Shown here in pieces: positions 53,304-62,659 of a stretch of DNA of 64,000 bases; the stretch's first letter is position 1; each line of letters opens with the position of its first letter. A program made the translations under genes and the position numbers. The DNA lies in NCBI RefSeq assembly GCF_004118325.1, contig NZ_RDFA01000005.1:124001-188000 (forward strand), in the 5' to 3' direction. This DNA comes from Halorientalis pallida. Lineage in GTDB: Archaea; Halobacteriota; Halobacteria; Halobacteriales; Haloarculaceae. A model generated the notes under the pieces. That model was given only the letters and a program-made list of their open reading frames with translations, searched no databases and was not told where the DNA came from.

Positions 53304-54617
53304 TCAGTCTACCGCTGTCGTCTCTGTGTTGTTATTAGAGTCCATCTCTGGTGTGGAGAGGTTGGACTCACGCGTAATTTCGACTTCGCCGTCCAGAACG
53401 TATTCGATTCGATCGTCGTAGACGTGTATTTCTGCGCCCTCAAGTTCCGGGACTGCGCCATCGTGTTCAACATAATCCGACACGTAACGCCCACCCTCAG
53501 TGCGTGCCTGATCCTCGATGTACGATGCGAGGCACATCGCATCCAGGTACTTCATGCCTTTTTGGCTACTCGGGTCTCTGATGAAATCCTCGAATTTACC
53601 GTCTAAGTGACTCTCTATAGTCACATTTCCAGTTCCTTCGTCATTATCTATCTCCTCTCTTCTAGTAAGTCCGATTGTTATTGTTGGTGCATCTGGTTCC
53701 GGTGTCTCGAAGGCGATCCTTTGATCATCTCGGTTGGGGTAGCCGTGTGTTTCGTCTACCGGCCAGATGAGGTCGTCTTCTCCGGGGTCGGTTTCGACGC
53801 CCCATGCTTCCTGCTGGTTTAGGTTGGTGTCGTCGTATGTTGGGTCTGTGATGGCGAATCCAAGCCCGTGTGTACTATCCATTGTTTTGTCGTCGAAGGT
53901 GACTGTTGTCCTGTTGGCAGCGTGGTATTCGGTCGCTGCAAGCATCGCTGCTTTGATCCAGTCATTGGTCGAGCTGATTCCATCATCTGCTACTTGCATC
54001 ACCAACCCCCAGATATTCTGCCATTTAGAATCGGTGAATCTCTCATCCAGATCACCTTCTCCTGTGTACTCTTCTGGGGTGAACGGAATCTCAAATTGTT
54101 CCAGATATTCTTGATCTACTGCATCGCGGTTATCGGCAATCCGCTGGTATATATTCTCCATCAACCAGTCTTTGTCGGTTAAGTTATGGGGGAAGTCTTT
54201 GAGTAGTTCTCGTTGCCAGCCAGTGTAGTTGTTCTCGGCAATTTCCTGAATTTTGTTGAAGTGCTCTTTCTCACGGAGTTCTTGTGTGGTGAGGAACTCT
54301 TCCTCGCCGTTTTCCTGGACGACTCTGGTCTCGAGTGTGATGTGACCCTGGTCGAAGAATCCGTCGGGGCCGATGCTGCCGTCTCGCGTTTTGAAGCTAA
54401 GGGTGCCCGTCCGTGGTAAGGTGAATGTTTCTGGTTCGGTGTCCTCAGTTGTTTGGTCTCCGTCTTGCGTGTTGGGCTGATCGCTCTCCGTCGTTTGCTG
54501 GGGTTCTGGGTCAGTATTAGCTTCTGTCGGACGCTCTTGGGATGTCGTGCTGCATCCTGTAATGCCGGCGACAACGCTGGTGAGTACGGCCGTGAGAACC
54601 CCCCGACGTGTTCTCAT
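53304..54617 (-). CDS. Secreted lipoprotein of unknown function
   Basis: 437 residues. The signal is short with a twin Arg (MRTRRGVLTAVLTSVVAGITGC), ending in the lipobox ITGC, so the protein is exported and lipid-anchored. A Thr/Glu/Gln/Pro linker (24-62) follows, then a globular domain rich in Trp, Asp and Tyr (NNYTGWQRELLKDFP, DSKWQNIWGLVMQVAD). No family was recognised. Base usage is more AT-rich than in the flanking genes. It sits between two related insertion sequences. Confidence 0.72.
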   Translation of the reverse strand: MRTRRGVLTAVLTSVVAGITGCSTTSQERPTEANTDPEPQQTTESDQPNTQDGDQTTEDTEPETFTLPRTGTLSFKTRDGSIGPDGFFDQGHITLETRVVQENGEEEFLTTQELREKEHFNKIQEIAENNYTGWQRELLKDFPHNLTDKDWLMENIYQRIADNRDAVDQEYLEQFEIPFTPEEYTGEGDLDERFTDSKWQNIWGLVMQVADDGISSTNDWIKAAMLAATEYHAANRTTVTFDDKTMDSTHGLGFAITDPTYDDTNLNQQEAWGVETDPGEDDLIWPVDETHGYPNRDDQRIAFETPEPDAPTITIGLTRREEIDNDEGTGNVTIESHLDGKFEDFIRDPSSQKGMKYLDAMCLASYIEDQARTEGGRYVSDYVEHDGAVPELEGAEIHVYDDRIEYVLDGEVEITRESNLSTPEMDSNNNTETTAVD

Positions 54618-54930
54618 GTTGGATATTACTCATCGACAGATCGGATATATCTACTGGGTTAGCTATCGATCAGTTGCAGAGAGAGAGCGAAGTTGTTGGT
54701 GGTGATCGCCACTGAACAGAAAGTCCCTCTCAAGTCGTATGCATTGAGCCGACCGCCCTCAACTACTGTTGCGCCGTTGGAAGTTCCACAGTTTCGGAGG
54801 ATGGACAAAAACTGAGCCAAATACCGTTATTTCATGCCAATCAGAGCCGAGGAAATGGCTGTACAAGCGTATTTCGGGAATGTAGTTCAGATAAATTTTA
54901 AAATTTAATCAGGTTTCACCCTCGAACGAG
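54618..54930. other. AT-rich intergenic region between lipoprotein gene and IS-B
   Basis: It holds copy B of the 28-bp repeat (54739-54766) and a 14-bp AT-only palindrome AAATTTTAAAATTT at 54893-54906 just outside the IS-B end. No gene is supported. Confidence 0.5.
54739..54766. repeat. 28-bp palindromic repeat, copy B
   Basis: Agrees with 41076-41103 in 25 of 28 bases (shared ATGCATTGAG, CGACCG and CTCAACTAC). Its own palindrome is weaker. Confidence 0.6.
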
Positions 54931-56600
54931 AGTGTTGCCACTCAGGAAGTGCGGACCTGGCGGACGTTTCCATCTAATCAGGCGGTATGAGGTCTCCACA
55001 GACCAATTCGACACATTCCCCAGCCGTCAGAATCGGTGCATAGCCCATTTCGCCCTCGACGCTCGCTTTCAGCAGGAAGTCGGTGAGTCGCCAGATATTG
55101 TACAGCAACACTGCGAACACGAAGTAGAACAGCCTGACGCGATAGTCTTTCGAGGATGTCTTCGCGAGAAAGTCGTGCTTGATCGATTTATACTCGTTCT
55201 CAATCTGCCAGCGGCGGCTATACCGGCGGCAGAACGTCTCGGCTTCATCTGGACCAACTCTGAGATTCGTCGCAAAGACAGCTGTGCCGTCACTCTTCGA
55301 CGATGGCACGTACAGGAACCGCATCGGGTGCGACCCCAATTCAACGTCCACGACCGCCGATTCAACGGCCACCTCGTGATTATCATCGGCCATCGACTCA
55401 ATAGCTCCCCGTTCCGTGCTGGTAATCCGCTTCGGGATCAGGTAGTTCACGCCCAGATTCGAGAGCGTCTGGTACACCCGCATCGAGTCGAACTCCCTGT
55501 CACACAGCACAGTCTCAATCGGGACGTGCTCTTTCGCTCGGCTCACTAATCGCCTGACTGTCCGATGGACCTGATTCGACGGATTGTCGTCCCACGCAGA
55601 ACTCTCGCGGACTGGCTCGACAGCCAGTATGAGTGGTATATTCTGACCGACGATCGATAACGTCGCAAACTTGAACGCCCGATCGTCGGGGGTCAGCCCG
55701 CTGACCATCGGCATTTCTTCCACATCGCCGTAGTACGGGACGGTCGTGATGTCGATTGCCGTAGTCACTGGTCGTCGGAATGACGCTTCTGACGCGATTG
55801 CCGAGAGCAGGCGGTCGCAGGCCTGATCAAACGCCTCGATCAGCTCTGCTGGCGCGAACTGTTTCAGCGTTCGCAGGTGGGTATCGCCGTGCGGGCCGTA
55901 CTCCTTGCCCCGGCGTACCTGAAACCGCGCCGCGCCCTGAGCAGTGCCACAGCCGACCATCCCCATGAACGTCTGTAACTCGAAAAACCGCGTGTCCTCG
56001 TACGTGGCGTTCGCAGCTCGTCCCGAGTCGAATCCACCGAAGCCATGCTCTCTGGCAAGTCGTGTCGTTCGATGAATTGCTCTGTCAGAGAATCCGGTGC
56101 CGGACTCTGTCGGTTCCTCGGTAGTGGCTGGAATGCGATCTTTCTCTGGCGTGAGAACCTCTTCTTTCGGCCGAGCGCCTGGGACTGACAAGTCTCCATC
56201 GTGAATCTCTTTCACGACGTAGTGTGCGGCCGTAGTGATGAACTCCCGCACGCCGTCGTCAAAGCGGTGCCGCCAGGCGCGTGAGAGCACTGACTCACCC
56301 GGAATCCGTTTCAGACCGAACACGTCCGCCAGTTCTGGGTACTGGCCAAGCGTGCGGTAGCTCTTACCCGTAATCTCTCGGTAGAGAAACAGGCGAACCA
56401 TGCCCTGGAACGAATAGGGGGCTGGATGCCAGCCGGGATACCGATCATCGAGCGTCTCGAATGGTCCATCGATCGACTGAATTGCCGCACAGAGCGATGT
56501 CCCCTCTCGAAGGTCGTTCCGCAACGCAATCCCGACAATATAAGCTTGCATAATCCACCGATCGCGACACTCCATTAGGTCCTCGATAGTGATGCCAAAG
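54931..56600 (-). mobile_element. Insertion sequence with DDE transposase (IS-B)
   Basis: Left end AGTGTTGCCACTCAGG at 54931, closely resembling IS-A. The right end is less clear (ATAGTGATGCCAA near 56590). The element abuts the truncated universal stress protein gene, so its insertion probably destroyed that gene's start. Confidence 0.6.
54974..56575 (-). CDS. DDE transposase (IS4-like fold) of IS-B
   Basis: 533 residues, intact. Catalytic Asp in TAIDITTVPYYGD near 285, Asp in VLCDREFDSMRVYQ near 370, Glu in RRWQIENEYKSIKHDF near 475, then YRVRLFYFVFAVLLYNIWRL. Same family as IS-A's transposase, and in the same orientation, with a lipoprotein gene between them. Confidence 0.9.
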   Translation of the reverse strand: MECRDRWIMQAYIVGIALRNDLREGTSLCAAIQSIDGPFETLDDRYPGWHPAPYSFQGMVRLFLYREITGKSYRTLGQYPELADVFGLKRIPGESVLSRAWRHRFDDGVREFITTAAHYVVKEIHDGDLSVPGARPKEEVLTPEKDRIPATTEEPTESGTGFSDRAIHRTTRLAREHGFGGFDSGRAANATYEDTRFFELQTFMGMVGCGTAQGAARFQVRRGKEYGPHGDTHLRTLKQFAPAELIEAFDQACDRLLSAIASEASFRRPVTTAIDITTVPYYGDVEEMPMVSGLTPDDRAFKFATLSIVGQNIPLILAVEPVRESSAWDDNPSNQVHRTVRRLVSRAKEHVPIETVLCDREFDSMRVYQTLSNLGVNYLIPKRITSTERGAIESMADDNHEVAVESAVVDVELGSHPMRFLYVPSSKSDGTAVFATNLRVGPDEAETFCRRYSRRWQIENEYKSIKHDFLAKTSSKDYRVRLFYFVFAVLLYNIWRLTDFLLKASVEGEMGYAPILTAGECVELVCGDLIPPD

Positions 56601-56617
56601 CAAACCGTTGTTCAGTC

Positions 56618-56851
56618 GTGCTGGAACAGACTCTCGCTCAACTTTGCGCAGAGCACGACTCGGAGATTCATGTGTTGAGCGTCGTGGGTCTACAGGCTGC
56701 AGGAGGTGTATTTGACGCGGGCGGGTTCGAACAGGATTTCGTCGAATGCCTCGAAGCGAGAGGGCAGGGATCAGTCGAAAGGGTGGCAAACGAGATCGAG
56801 CAAGCGTCCGCCTGTGTCGCGGTACAAACTGCTGTCGAACGAAAGCGTTAG
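56618..56851 (+). pseudogene. Truncated universal stress protein
   Basis: About 77 codons read LEQTLAQLCAEHDSEIHVLS and a UspA-like middle (FDAGGFEQDFVECLEARGQG), ending in a stop. Both the ATP-binding N-terminal strand and the C-terminal GxxG region are missing. Position next to the IS-B end suggests disruption by that element. Confidence 0.55.
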
Positions 56852-56899
56852 AAGGTGCTGCTGTCTCGGGAACTGACTCAACAGATAGCGGTCAGCCAT

Positions 56900-57916
56900 T
56901 CAGGACCGATCGATTTGCTTCCGAAGCGCCTGTTGAATGCCAATTTCCGCGACATTCGCGCCGTAGGTCGATATCCGCTTGATGCTGTCCAGCAGGAGTC
57001 CGGTCGTGTAGGCGGCCTGGGGTTCGCCGTGGTCGTACAGTTCGCGGTCGACGGCCTCAACCTCGTCAAACAGCGAGTCACGCCTGGCCAGCACGTCGTG
57101 GGCCATCTCGATGTCGGCGTCCGTTAGAACAACGTCTGCGGCGTCGTCGAGGATTCCGCGAGCGGTCCCGCCAAACTGTTCGAGTGACGCGACGAGTGGG
57201 TCGGGAATCGTGGGCTCTTCGCGGCAGACGAACGTTGCTAGCTTCTCTGCGTGGTCTGCAACGCGTTCGAACTGTCGGCAGGCGTAATAGTACTCGAACA
57301 GGTCGTCGCGTGAATGGTTCAGTTTCTCGACCTCGTGGAGGTCTGATAGCGACCGACGGAAGTGACGAGTCACCATTGCGAACAGTTTATCGGCTTCGCT
57401 GTCGCGCCTGACGACATCACGAGCGAGTTCCTGATCCCGTTTCGAGATTGCCGTGAGCGCGTCGTCGAGCATCGAGAGTGCAACCAGTCGCAGCCGAAGT
57501 GCAGTCTTCCGAACGTCGACGTTCTCGGCGTCGACGAGGTTCTTGACCTGAATCCGCGTCTCAGTTGCTTCGAGTAACTCGAAGCCCGAGAGGCCGCTGA
57601 TGGCTTTCTCGACAGCGCGCCGTTGATCGTCGCTGAACTCGTTCCGATTCCGCAGCGTTATCGAGTCGAAGCCGATCACGTAGAGGGCGGTGATCTGTTG
57701 TTTCAGTGCGTGTGTGTCGGTTGTGGAGACATCAACGACAGCCGTTCGCTCGGATCGGTTTCCCTCGTCGACGACGTTGACCAGCAGCGACGCGTCGCCG
57801 TTCGGGTGCAGGGCCACGAGCGAATCCGAGTCGATTCCGTGTTCCTTGGCCCACTGTTTCGGTAGTGAAATCGTGTAGGTGGTGCCTCCAGAGAGTTGGA
57901 CCTTACGTGTCTCCAT
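56900..57916 (-). CDS. PhoU-family regulator with AbrB-type N-terminus
   Basis: 338 residues. The N-terminus is a SpoVT/AbrB DNA-binding domain (RKVQLSGGTTYTISLPKQWA, residues 4-23). Two PhoU three-helix repeats follow (ALRLRLVALSMLDDALTAIS near 140, ACRQFERVADHAEKLATFV near 210, LLLDSIKRISTYGANVAEIG near 310). This fusion is the common haloarchaeal PhoU regulator, controlling phosphate uptake genes. It is divergent from a second PhoU-type gene 176 bp away. Confidence 0.92.
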   Translation of the reverse strand: METRKVQLSGGTTYTISLPKQWAKEHGIDSDSLVALHPNGDASLLVNVVDEGNRSERTAVVDVSTTDTHALKQQITALYVIGFDSITLRNRNEFSDDQRRAVEKAISGLSGFELLEATETRIQVKNLVDAENVDVRKTALRLRLVALSMLDDALTAISKRDQELARDVVRRDSEADKLFAMVTRHFRRSLSDLHEVEKLNHSRDDLFEYYYACRQFERVADHAEKLATFVCREEPTIPDPLVASLEQFGGTARGILDDAADVVLTDADIEMAHDVLARRDSLFDEVEAVDRELYDHGEPQAAYTTGLLLDSIKRISTYGANVAEIGIQQALRKQIDRS

Positions 57917-58092
57917 TTATCCCAGTATGACTGAGGGTCGAATATTATGGCTTATATGAGAGTTACTGAACACTCCGGAACGACCCAAGAGGAACAGAGC
58001 AATATTGTGGCCTACGGGATGACAATACGGATGCAGAGCCGTCTGGACTCTCGGGTCCGTACGTCTATTTTGGTGTCTTTGGAAGCGCCGGT

Positions 58093-58992
58093 ATGTCCCG
58101 AATGCTGCGGCATAATCTGCAGGACTCCGCTCGGCACGGCCGCGAGGCGACCATCGCACAGGTTATCGAAACGATCGATCGTATCGCCCCCGAAACCAAG
58201 GCAGAACTCGCTGCCGAAGTCGGTATCTCCGAGCAGTACCTCTCGGAGCTCCTGCAGGAGCTGAAACGTGACAGTGTCGTCAAGAAAGGGTACGTCGTCG
58301 ACGAGACAGCACTGTACGAGAGCGTCGAGAGCGTCTCACAGCTTGCAGACAGCCCTGACCAGGAGGCGAACGAGCTTCGGTCGCGGCGACGACAGAACCT
58401 CCTCGACCTGCTGGAGCGGCTCGACGACGTGAGCCGCGCACAGTACGAGAGTGCCCGGCTCGCGTTCGAGGACGGGAGTCCGGAAGACAAGGCAACACAA
58501 CTCGAACCGCTGACGAACGAGCGTCACGCCGCCATCTTCGACGAACTCAAGTCGTACATGCTGGCGACGGAGTGGCCGGGAAACCGGATGGCATCGGATC
58601 TGGCCACGATGGCGACGAATCTGGAGATCGTCGGTGATCGGGCCTGCTTCATCGCCGACATCGTCGACGGACGAGAGACGAGCGCGACAGGAATCGTCGC
58701 CGAGCGTGTCATCGACATCTTCGAGGCGGGCGAGCGGATCAACGACCAGATGCACCAGATCATCTTCGAGGCAGATGCCGAACGCTACGACGACCTCCGG
58801 ACCGAAGAAGCACAGGTACATCGTGATATCGACGAACTCTTCGAGCTCGTGACGGCCTACGATCCCGATATCTATGGCTACCTCGTCAGCGTCACGCGTG
58901 CGCTCGAACGCGCTATCTTCTACTGGGTCCACACCGCCGAACTGGCTGTCAGACTCCACACCGCCCAGAACCCCGAACATATCGCGATTTGA
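58093..58992 (+). CDS. HTH-PhoU-type regulator
   Basis: 299 residues. N-terminal HTH (TKAELAAEVGISEQYLSELL, near 35-54), then a PhoU-like helical part (LLDLLERLDDVSRAQYESAR near 104, MATNLEIVGDRACFIADIVD near 175, VTRALERAIFYWVHTAELAV near 265). It is the second phosphate-type regulator here and faces away from the AbrB-PhoU gene, so the two may share a control region. Confidence 0.9.
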   Translation: MSRMLRHNLQDSARHGREATIAQVIETIDRIAPETKAELAAEVGISEQYLSELLQELKRDSVVKKGYVVDETALYESVESVSQLADSPDQEANELRSRRRQNLLDLLERLDDVSRAQYESARLAFEDGSPEDKATQLEPLTNERHAAIFDELKSYMLATEWPGNRMASDLATMATNLEIVGDRACFIADIVDGRETSATGIVAERVIDIFEAGERINDQMHQIIFEADAERYDDLRTEEAQVHRDIDELFELVTAYDPDIYGYLVSVTRALERAIFYWVHTAELAVRLHTAQNPEHIAI

Positions 58993-59147
58993 TGGAGTAG
59001 ACTGCCGGACAACCGTATGTGAAGGCTGCTCACTGTGCCTGTGGACTGATCAACTAGGACATCTACCAATTCTGGTATCTTTTCCGAGAGCCGTGCAAGA
59101 TGTAACGCGCGTATCGGTCATACAGCGCTCACGGTGTCCCCTTTCCC

Positions 59148-59987
59148 TCAAACCATGTAATCGACGACACGGTCGTAGACGCGGTCACCGCCAAATCTAC
59201 GGAGGGCGATCATGGGTTTGGCGTATCTTCCTGCAACATATCGGTTCTTGGGATCGTCGGCACGGACGGCGTTGCTGATTGCAGTGGCTATTACCTCGGG
59301 ATCTGACCCGTCCGAGCTGTTCTCACGGGACGCGTCAGCAACGTCCTGGGCCATCTCCGCGTAGGGACCGTCTCCGCTGCGTTCGAGTAACCCGTCTACC
59401 ATGATATCTCCCCATTCGGTGTTGATCGCACCCGGTTCGACGACGACTACGTCGATGCCATGCGGTGCGAGTTCGTAACGCAGACAGTCGCTCCAGCCCT
59501 CAAGCGCGTGTTTCGTGGCGTGATACCACGCGCCCATTGGCGTCCAGACCTTGCCGCCCATGCTGCTGATGTTGACGATCGTGCCGCTGTGCTGTTCGCG
59601 CATGACGGGGATAACGAGCTGGGTGAGGCGGGCGAGCCCAAACATGTTGACGTCGAACTGGTAGCGAGCCTCGTCGATCGACGTCTCTTCGACGCTGCCG
59701 AAGAGACCGAACCCAGCGGCGTTGACGAGTACGTCGATCCGCCCGAACTCGTCTTTGACCGTCTCGACGAGCGAGACGAGGTCGTCGTCGTTGGTCACAT
59801 CCGCTGGAACGACGAGGGCATCTCCGCCATTCGATTCGATACGGTCTGCGAGTGCGTCGAGTTTTTTGGCGCGACGGGCACTGAGAACGACAATCAGTCC
59901 GTCTTCGGCGAGGGCTTCGGCCGTTGCTTTCCCGATTCCAGACGATGCACCAGTGATGATGGCAACGCGGTTCGTAGTGTGCGTCAT
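59148..59987 (-). CDS. Short-chain dehydrogenase/reductase
   Basis: 279 residues from the ATG at 59987 (a GTG lies 15 bp upstream). Nucleotide motif AIITGASSGIGKATA near 8-22, NAAG near 85, catalytic Ser in VNISSMGGKV and YHATKHA (Tyr, Lys) near 150-165. Classical NAD(P)-dependent oxidoreductase, substrate unknown. It lies among phosphorus genes but with no clear link. Confidence 0.93.
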   Translation of the reverse strand: MTHTTNRVAIITGASSGIGKATAEALAEDGLIVVLSARRAKKLDALADRIESNGGDALVVPADVTNDDDLVSLVETVKDEFGRIDVLVNAAGFGLFGSVEETSIDEARYQFDVNMFGLARLTQLVIPVMREQHSGTIVNISSMGGKVWTPMGAWYHATKHALEGWSDCLRYELAPHGIDVVVVEPGAINTEWGDIMVDGLLERSGDGPYAEMAQDVADASRENSSDGSDPEVIATAISNAVRADDPKNRYVAGRYAKPMIALRRFGGDRVYDRVVDYMV

Positions 59988-60025
59988 CACCGTAACAGAC
60001 ACCCAGCAGCGTGGAGAGAGTAATG

Positions 60026-60703
60026 CTAAGCAGTAAGTGTGTTTAAATATTGCTCCGGTCCGAGCGTCTGACTGATGAGTTGCCGTTCGGCGCGTCGGAG
60101 GAGGTCTGAGGCCGCTGGGGCAGTGATCTCCAGTTCGGCCGCAAGTTCCTCGGTCGACATTTCCCGCGGAGAGTCGTAATACCCTCCGTCAAGTGCGATC
60201 GAGAGTGCCCGGTACTGCTTGTCAGTGAGTCCGAACTGGTCGCGCTCGCCGGGATTCTCCGGGTCCGACGCGATGTTCAACAACTCGAACGGAATCCCGT
60301 GGACCTCACATCTGTCTCGAAGCGTGCTGAACGCCTCGTAGTCCGAGAACACCTTCAGTTCCCGCAGGCCCTCGCCGGTCACTGCGGTCTCCATCAGCGT
60401 CCCTTCGACTTCCGCCGGGTCGTGAGAGTCGAACAGCTCGGACGCCCCCTCGATAGTCACCTGGTAGACCCACCCGTCTGTTGTCTTTCCGATCGGTTCG
60501 ACGTTGGTAATCTCGGATTGTGCGTCCAGTTCTCGCTCGAAGACGTCTTTCGACTCATCGTCGACACTGACGGTAACGAGATGCCGACCGTCTTCGAGTC
60601 GAACCGCGTTGGCGACCGAGATCTCACGACTCGGAAGCGCTCGCGCGAGGCCAACCAGGGGCAACGTGGAGTCGGCGAGTAGAATTTCTGCGACAATTGC
60701 CAT
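60026..60703 (-). CDS. Bat-type HTH regulator (bacterio-opsin activator family)
   Basis: 225 residues from the ATG at 60703 (MAIVAEILLADSTLPL, the usual family start); upstream in-frame sequence would need a TTG. The N-terminal two-thirds is the Bat/GAF-like sensing region. The C-terminal HTH_10 reads LTDKQYRALSIALDGGYYDS, STEELAAELEITAPAASDLL, RRAERQLISQTLG. Regulates unknown genes; neighbouring SDR or phosphonate genes are candidates. Confidence 0.92.
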   Translation of the reverse strand: MAIVAEILLADSTLPLVGLARALPSREISVANAVRLEDGRHLVTVSVDDESKDVFERELDAQSEITNVEPIGKTTDGWVYQVTIEGASELFDSHDPAEVEGTLMETAVTGEGLRELKVFSDYEAFSTLRDRCEVHGIPFELLNIASDPENPGERDQFGLTDKQYRALSIALDGGYYDSPREMSTEELAAELEITAPAASDLLRRAERQLISQTLGPEQYLNTLTA

Positions 60704-60997
60704 ACCGGATGAATGGTGCCGAACGACATAATCGACAGTGGTTCGAGATTCATACCCGTGGTCGATCCAGATGGTGATCCCATCTCGCAATGACGGGTAA
60801 CGACGGTCTCTCGACTATCCGTGGTCAAACTGGCTCACAAGGATGTTCGTATTCGGATTGCTGACTAAACCCTCTAAGTCTTGCACGGGAACTCTGACAT
60901 CTTCCCGATGAGTAGCACACCTCACCGGTCACTGTATCTTCTCTACTGACCGGTTCAAAAATTCGTGGGAGGGCTTCAATGACACGCTGAGACAGTC

Positions 60998-61657
60998 TCA
61001 GTCCCCAGCGGGCGCGTTTGCCGGCGCGTATGCGTCGAGGAACGCGTCGAGGTCGCGGAACGCCGCCAGTCGCTCGCCGAGTGTCTCGTGGTCCCAGTGC
61101 CACCATTCGGTTGCTTCGAGGCGTGCGGCAACCTCGGGCGAGAACCGCCGCTTGACTGGTTCTGCGGGAACACCCGCCACGACGGTGTAGGGCTCGACAT
61201 CGTGGGTGACGACGGCACCGGCCGCGACGACCGCACCGTTGCCGACCGACACACCCGGCAGGACGGTCGCGTTGTGGCCGATCCACACGTCGTGGCCCAC
61301 CTCGACTGGCTGGTCGGCGCGCCACTCGAACACCGACTCGTCGTCCTCCTCGGCCAGCCCGTACATTACGGGCCGGTAGGTGAAGTGATGCGCCGTCGGT
61401 CGATGAATCGGATGATTGGTCGGCCCAAGCCGGGCGTGTGAGGCGATGTTCCCAAACTTGCCCACGTCGGCATAATCGAGCTGGACGCGTTCCATCAGGT
61501 AGCTGTAATCACCCAGCGTTGACTCGTTGATACGACAGCCCTCGCGGACCTCCGTCCAGCTGCCGAGTTCGCTCTCGGAGATAGTGACTGGCTCGTGGAA
61601 CGTCGGCTCCGGGCTGAGGTCACACGTTCGGTCCGGGCCGTGTGATTCGTAGTACAT
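60998..61657 (-). CDS. Hexapeptide-repeat transferase (phosphonate-associated, TIGR03308-type)
   Basis: 219 residues. A left-handed beta-helix is shown by repeated hexapeptides: [80 protein letters not shown] carries the conserved His. Members of this type sit in phosphonate operons; the acyl acceptor is not known. The gene follows phnE by 3 bp, so it is in the phn operon. Confidence 0.88.
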   Translation of the reverse strand: MYYESHGPDRTCDLSPEPTFHEPVTISESELGSWTEVREGCRINESTLGDYSYLMERVQLDYADVGKFGNIASHARLGPTNHPIHRPTAHHFTYRPVMYGLAEEDDESVFEWRADQPVEVGHDVWIGHNATVLPGVSVGNGAVVAAGAVVTHDVEPYTVVAGVPAEPVKRRFSPEVAARLEATEWWHWDHETLGERLAAFRDLDAFLDAYAPANAPAGD

Positions 61658-61660
61658 GGG

Positions 61661-62659
61661 TTATCGCTTCCCCATGCTTGACTGGACGATCTTCTTCGGT
61701 GCGGTGACGAACGCTTCGAGGATGCCGGTCTGTTCGACGTCGTCGTCCTCACGGAGGTACGAACGCAGCCGTTGACTCAGCAGTTCGACCGACCCGGCGA
61801 GCAGGACCACGAGGATGATACAGGCCATCATCTCCGTGTAGTGGAACGTCCGGCGCTGGATGTTGAGTTCCAGACCCAGTCCACCCGCACCGATGATACC
61901 GAGGCTGATGGCGACGCGAACGTTGTGTTCGAGGTCGAAGGCAATCCAGGCGATGAACTGCCGGAAGACCTGACTCAGCATCCCGAAGGAGACGATCTGT
62001 GGCTTGTTCGCACCGGTACTGCGAATCCCTTCGATTGGCCCGTCGGCGATCTCTTCGAGTTCGTCGGTGAACAGACGGCCGAGGTAGCCCGTCGTGTCGA
62101 TCATGATCGCCAGCGTCGCGGTGAAGGGGCCGACGCCACCGAGCGGGATGAGGATCAACACCCAGACGAGCGCCGGTATCGCGCGGATGATGCTCATCGT
62201 CATCCGGAAGCCGAAATTGAACGGGTACGGAACGACGCGCTCGCTGGCCATCACACCGAAAAAGAGCGCGGCGGGCAACCCCAGAGCCGTCCCGGCAATG
62301 GCGATGGCGACGGTCACCTGGGAGGCGGCGAACAGTTCTGCTTCGACCATGAACTCCCAGTACTGCATCACGTCGATGAAAGGGAGAAAGCCGAAGTACG
62401 TCGTTGGCGGGAAGTACTCGGTGAGCGCCTCGGCGAACTCGGGGAGCTGGACGTACAGTTCGGTGAGCGAAAACCCGACCGTGTCGAGACTCCAGCTGAA
62501 AAGCAGCGCGAAGCCGACGATGCCGAGGCCCGTCCAGAGCCGGCGGAGCGTCTTGCGGCGCTTCAGGTCACGGAGCTTGTTGTCGACCGGCGACTCCCGT
62601 TGCTCGTCGAACCCGAAGTACGCACGGAGTCCATCAGGTTGTGAGGAATCTGAACTCAC
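61661..62659 (-). CDS. phnE: Phosphonate/phosphate ABC transporter permease PhnE
   Basis: 332 residues from a GTG whose bases overlap the phnC stop (GTGA). Six or so membrane helices are present. The permease EAA-type loop is FTDELEEIADGPIEGIRSTG near 195-214, and IGIIGAGGLGLEL is typical of PhnE near 275. It forms the channel with PhnC and PhnD. Confidence 0.93.
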   Translation of the reverse strand: MSSDSSQPDGLRAYFGFDEQRESPVDNKLRDLKRRKTLRRLWTGLGIVGFALLFSWSLDTVGFSLTELYVQLPEFAEALTEYFPPTTYFGFLPFIDVMQYWEFMVEAELFAASQVTVAIAIAGTALGLPAALFFGVMASERVVPYPFNFGFRMTMSIIRAIPALVWVLILIPLGGVGPFTATLAIMIDTTGYLGRLFTDELEEIADGPIEGIRSTGANKPQIVSFGMLSQVFRQFIAWIAFDLEHNVRVAISLGIIGAGGLGLELNIQRRTFHYTEMMACIILVVLLAGSVELLSQRLRSYLREDDDVEQTGILEAFVTAPKKIVQSSMGKR

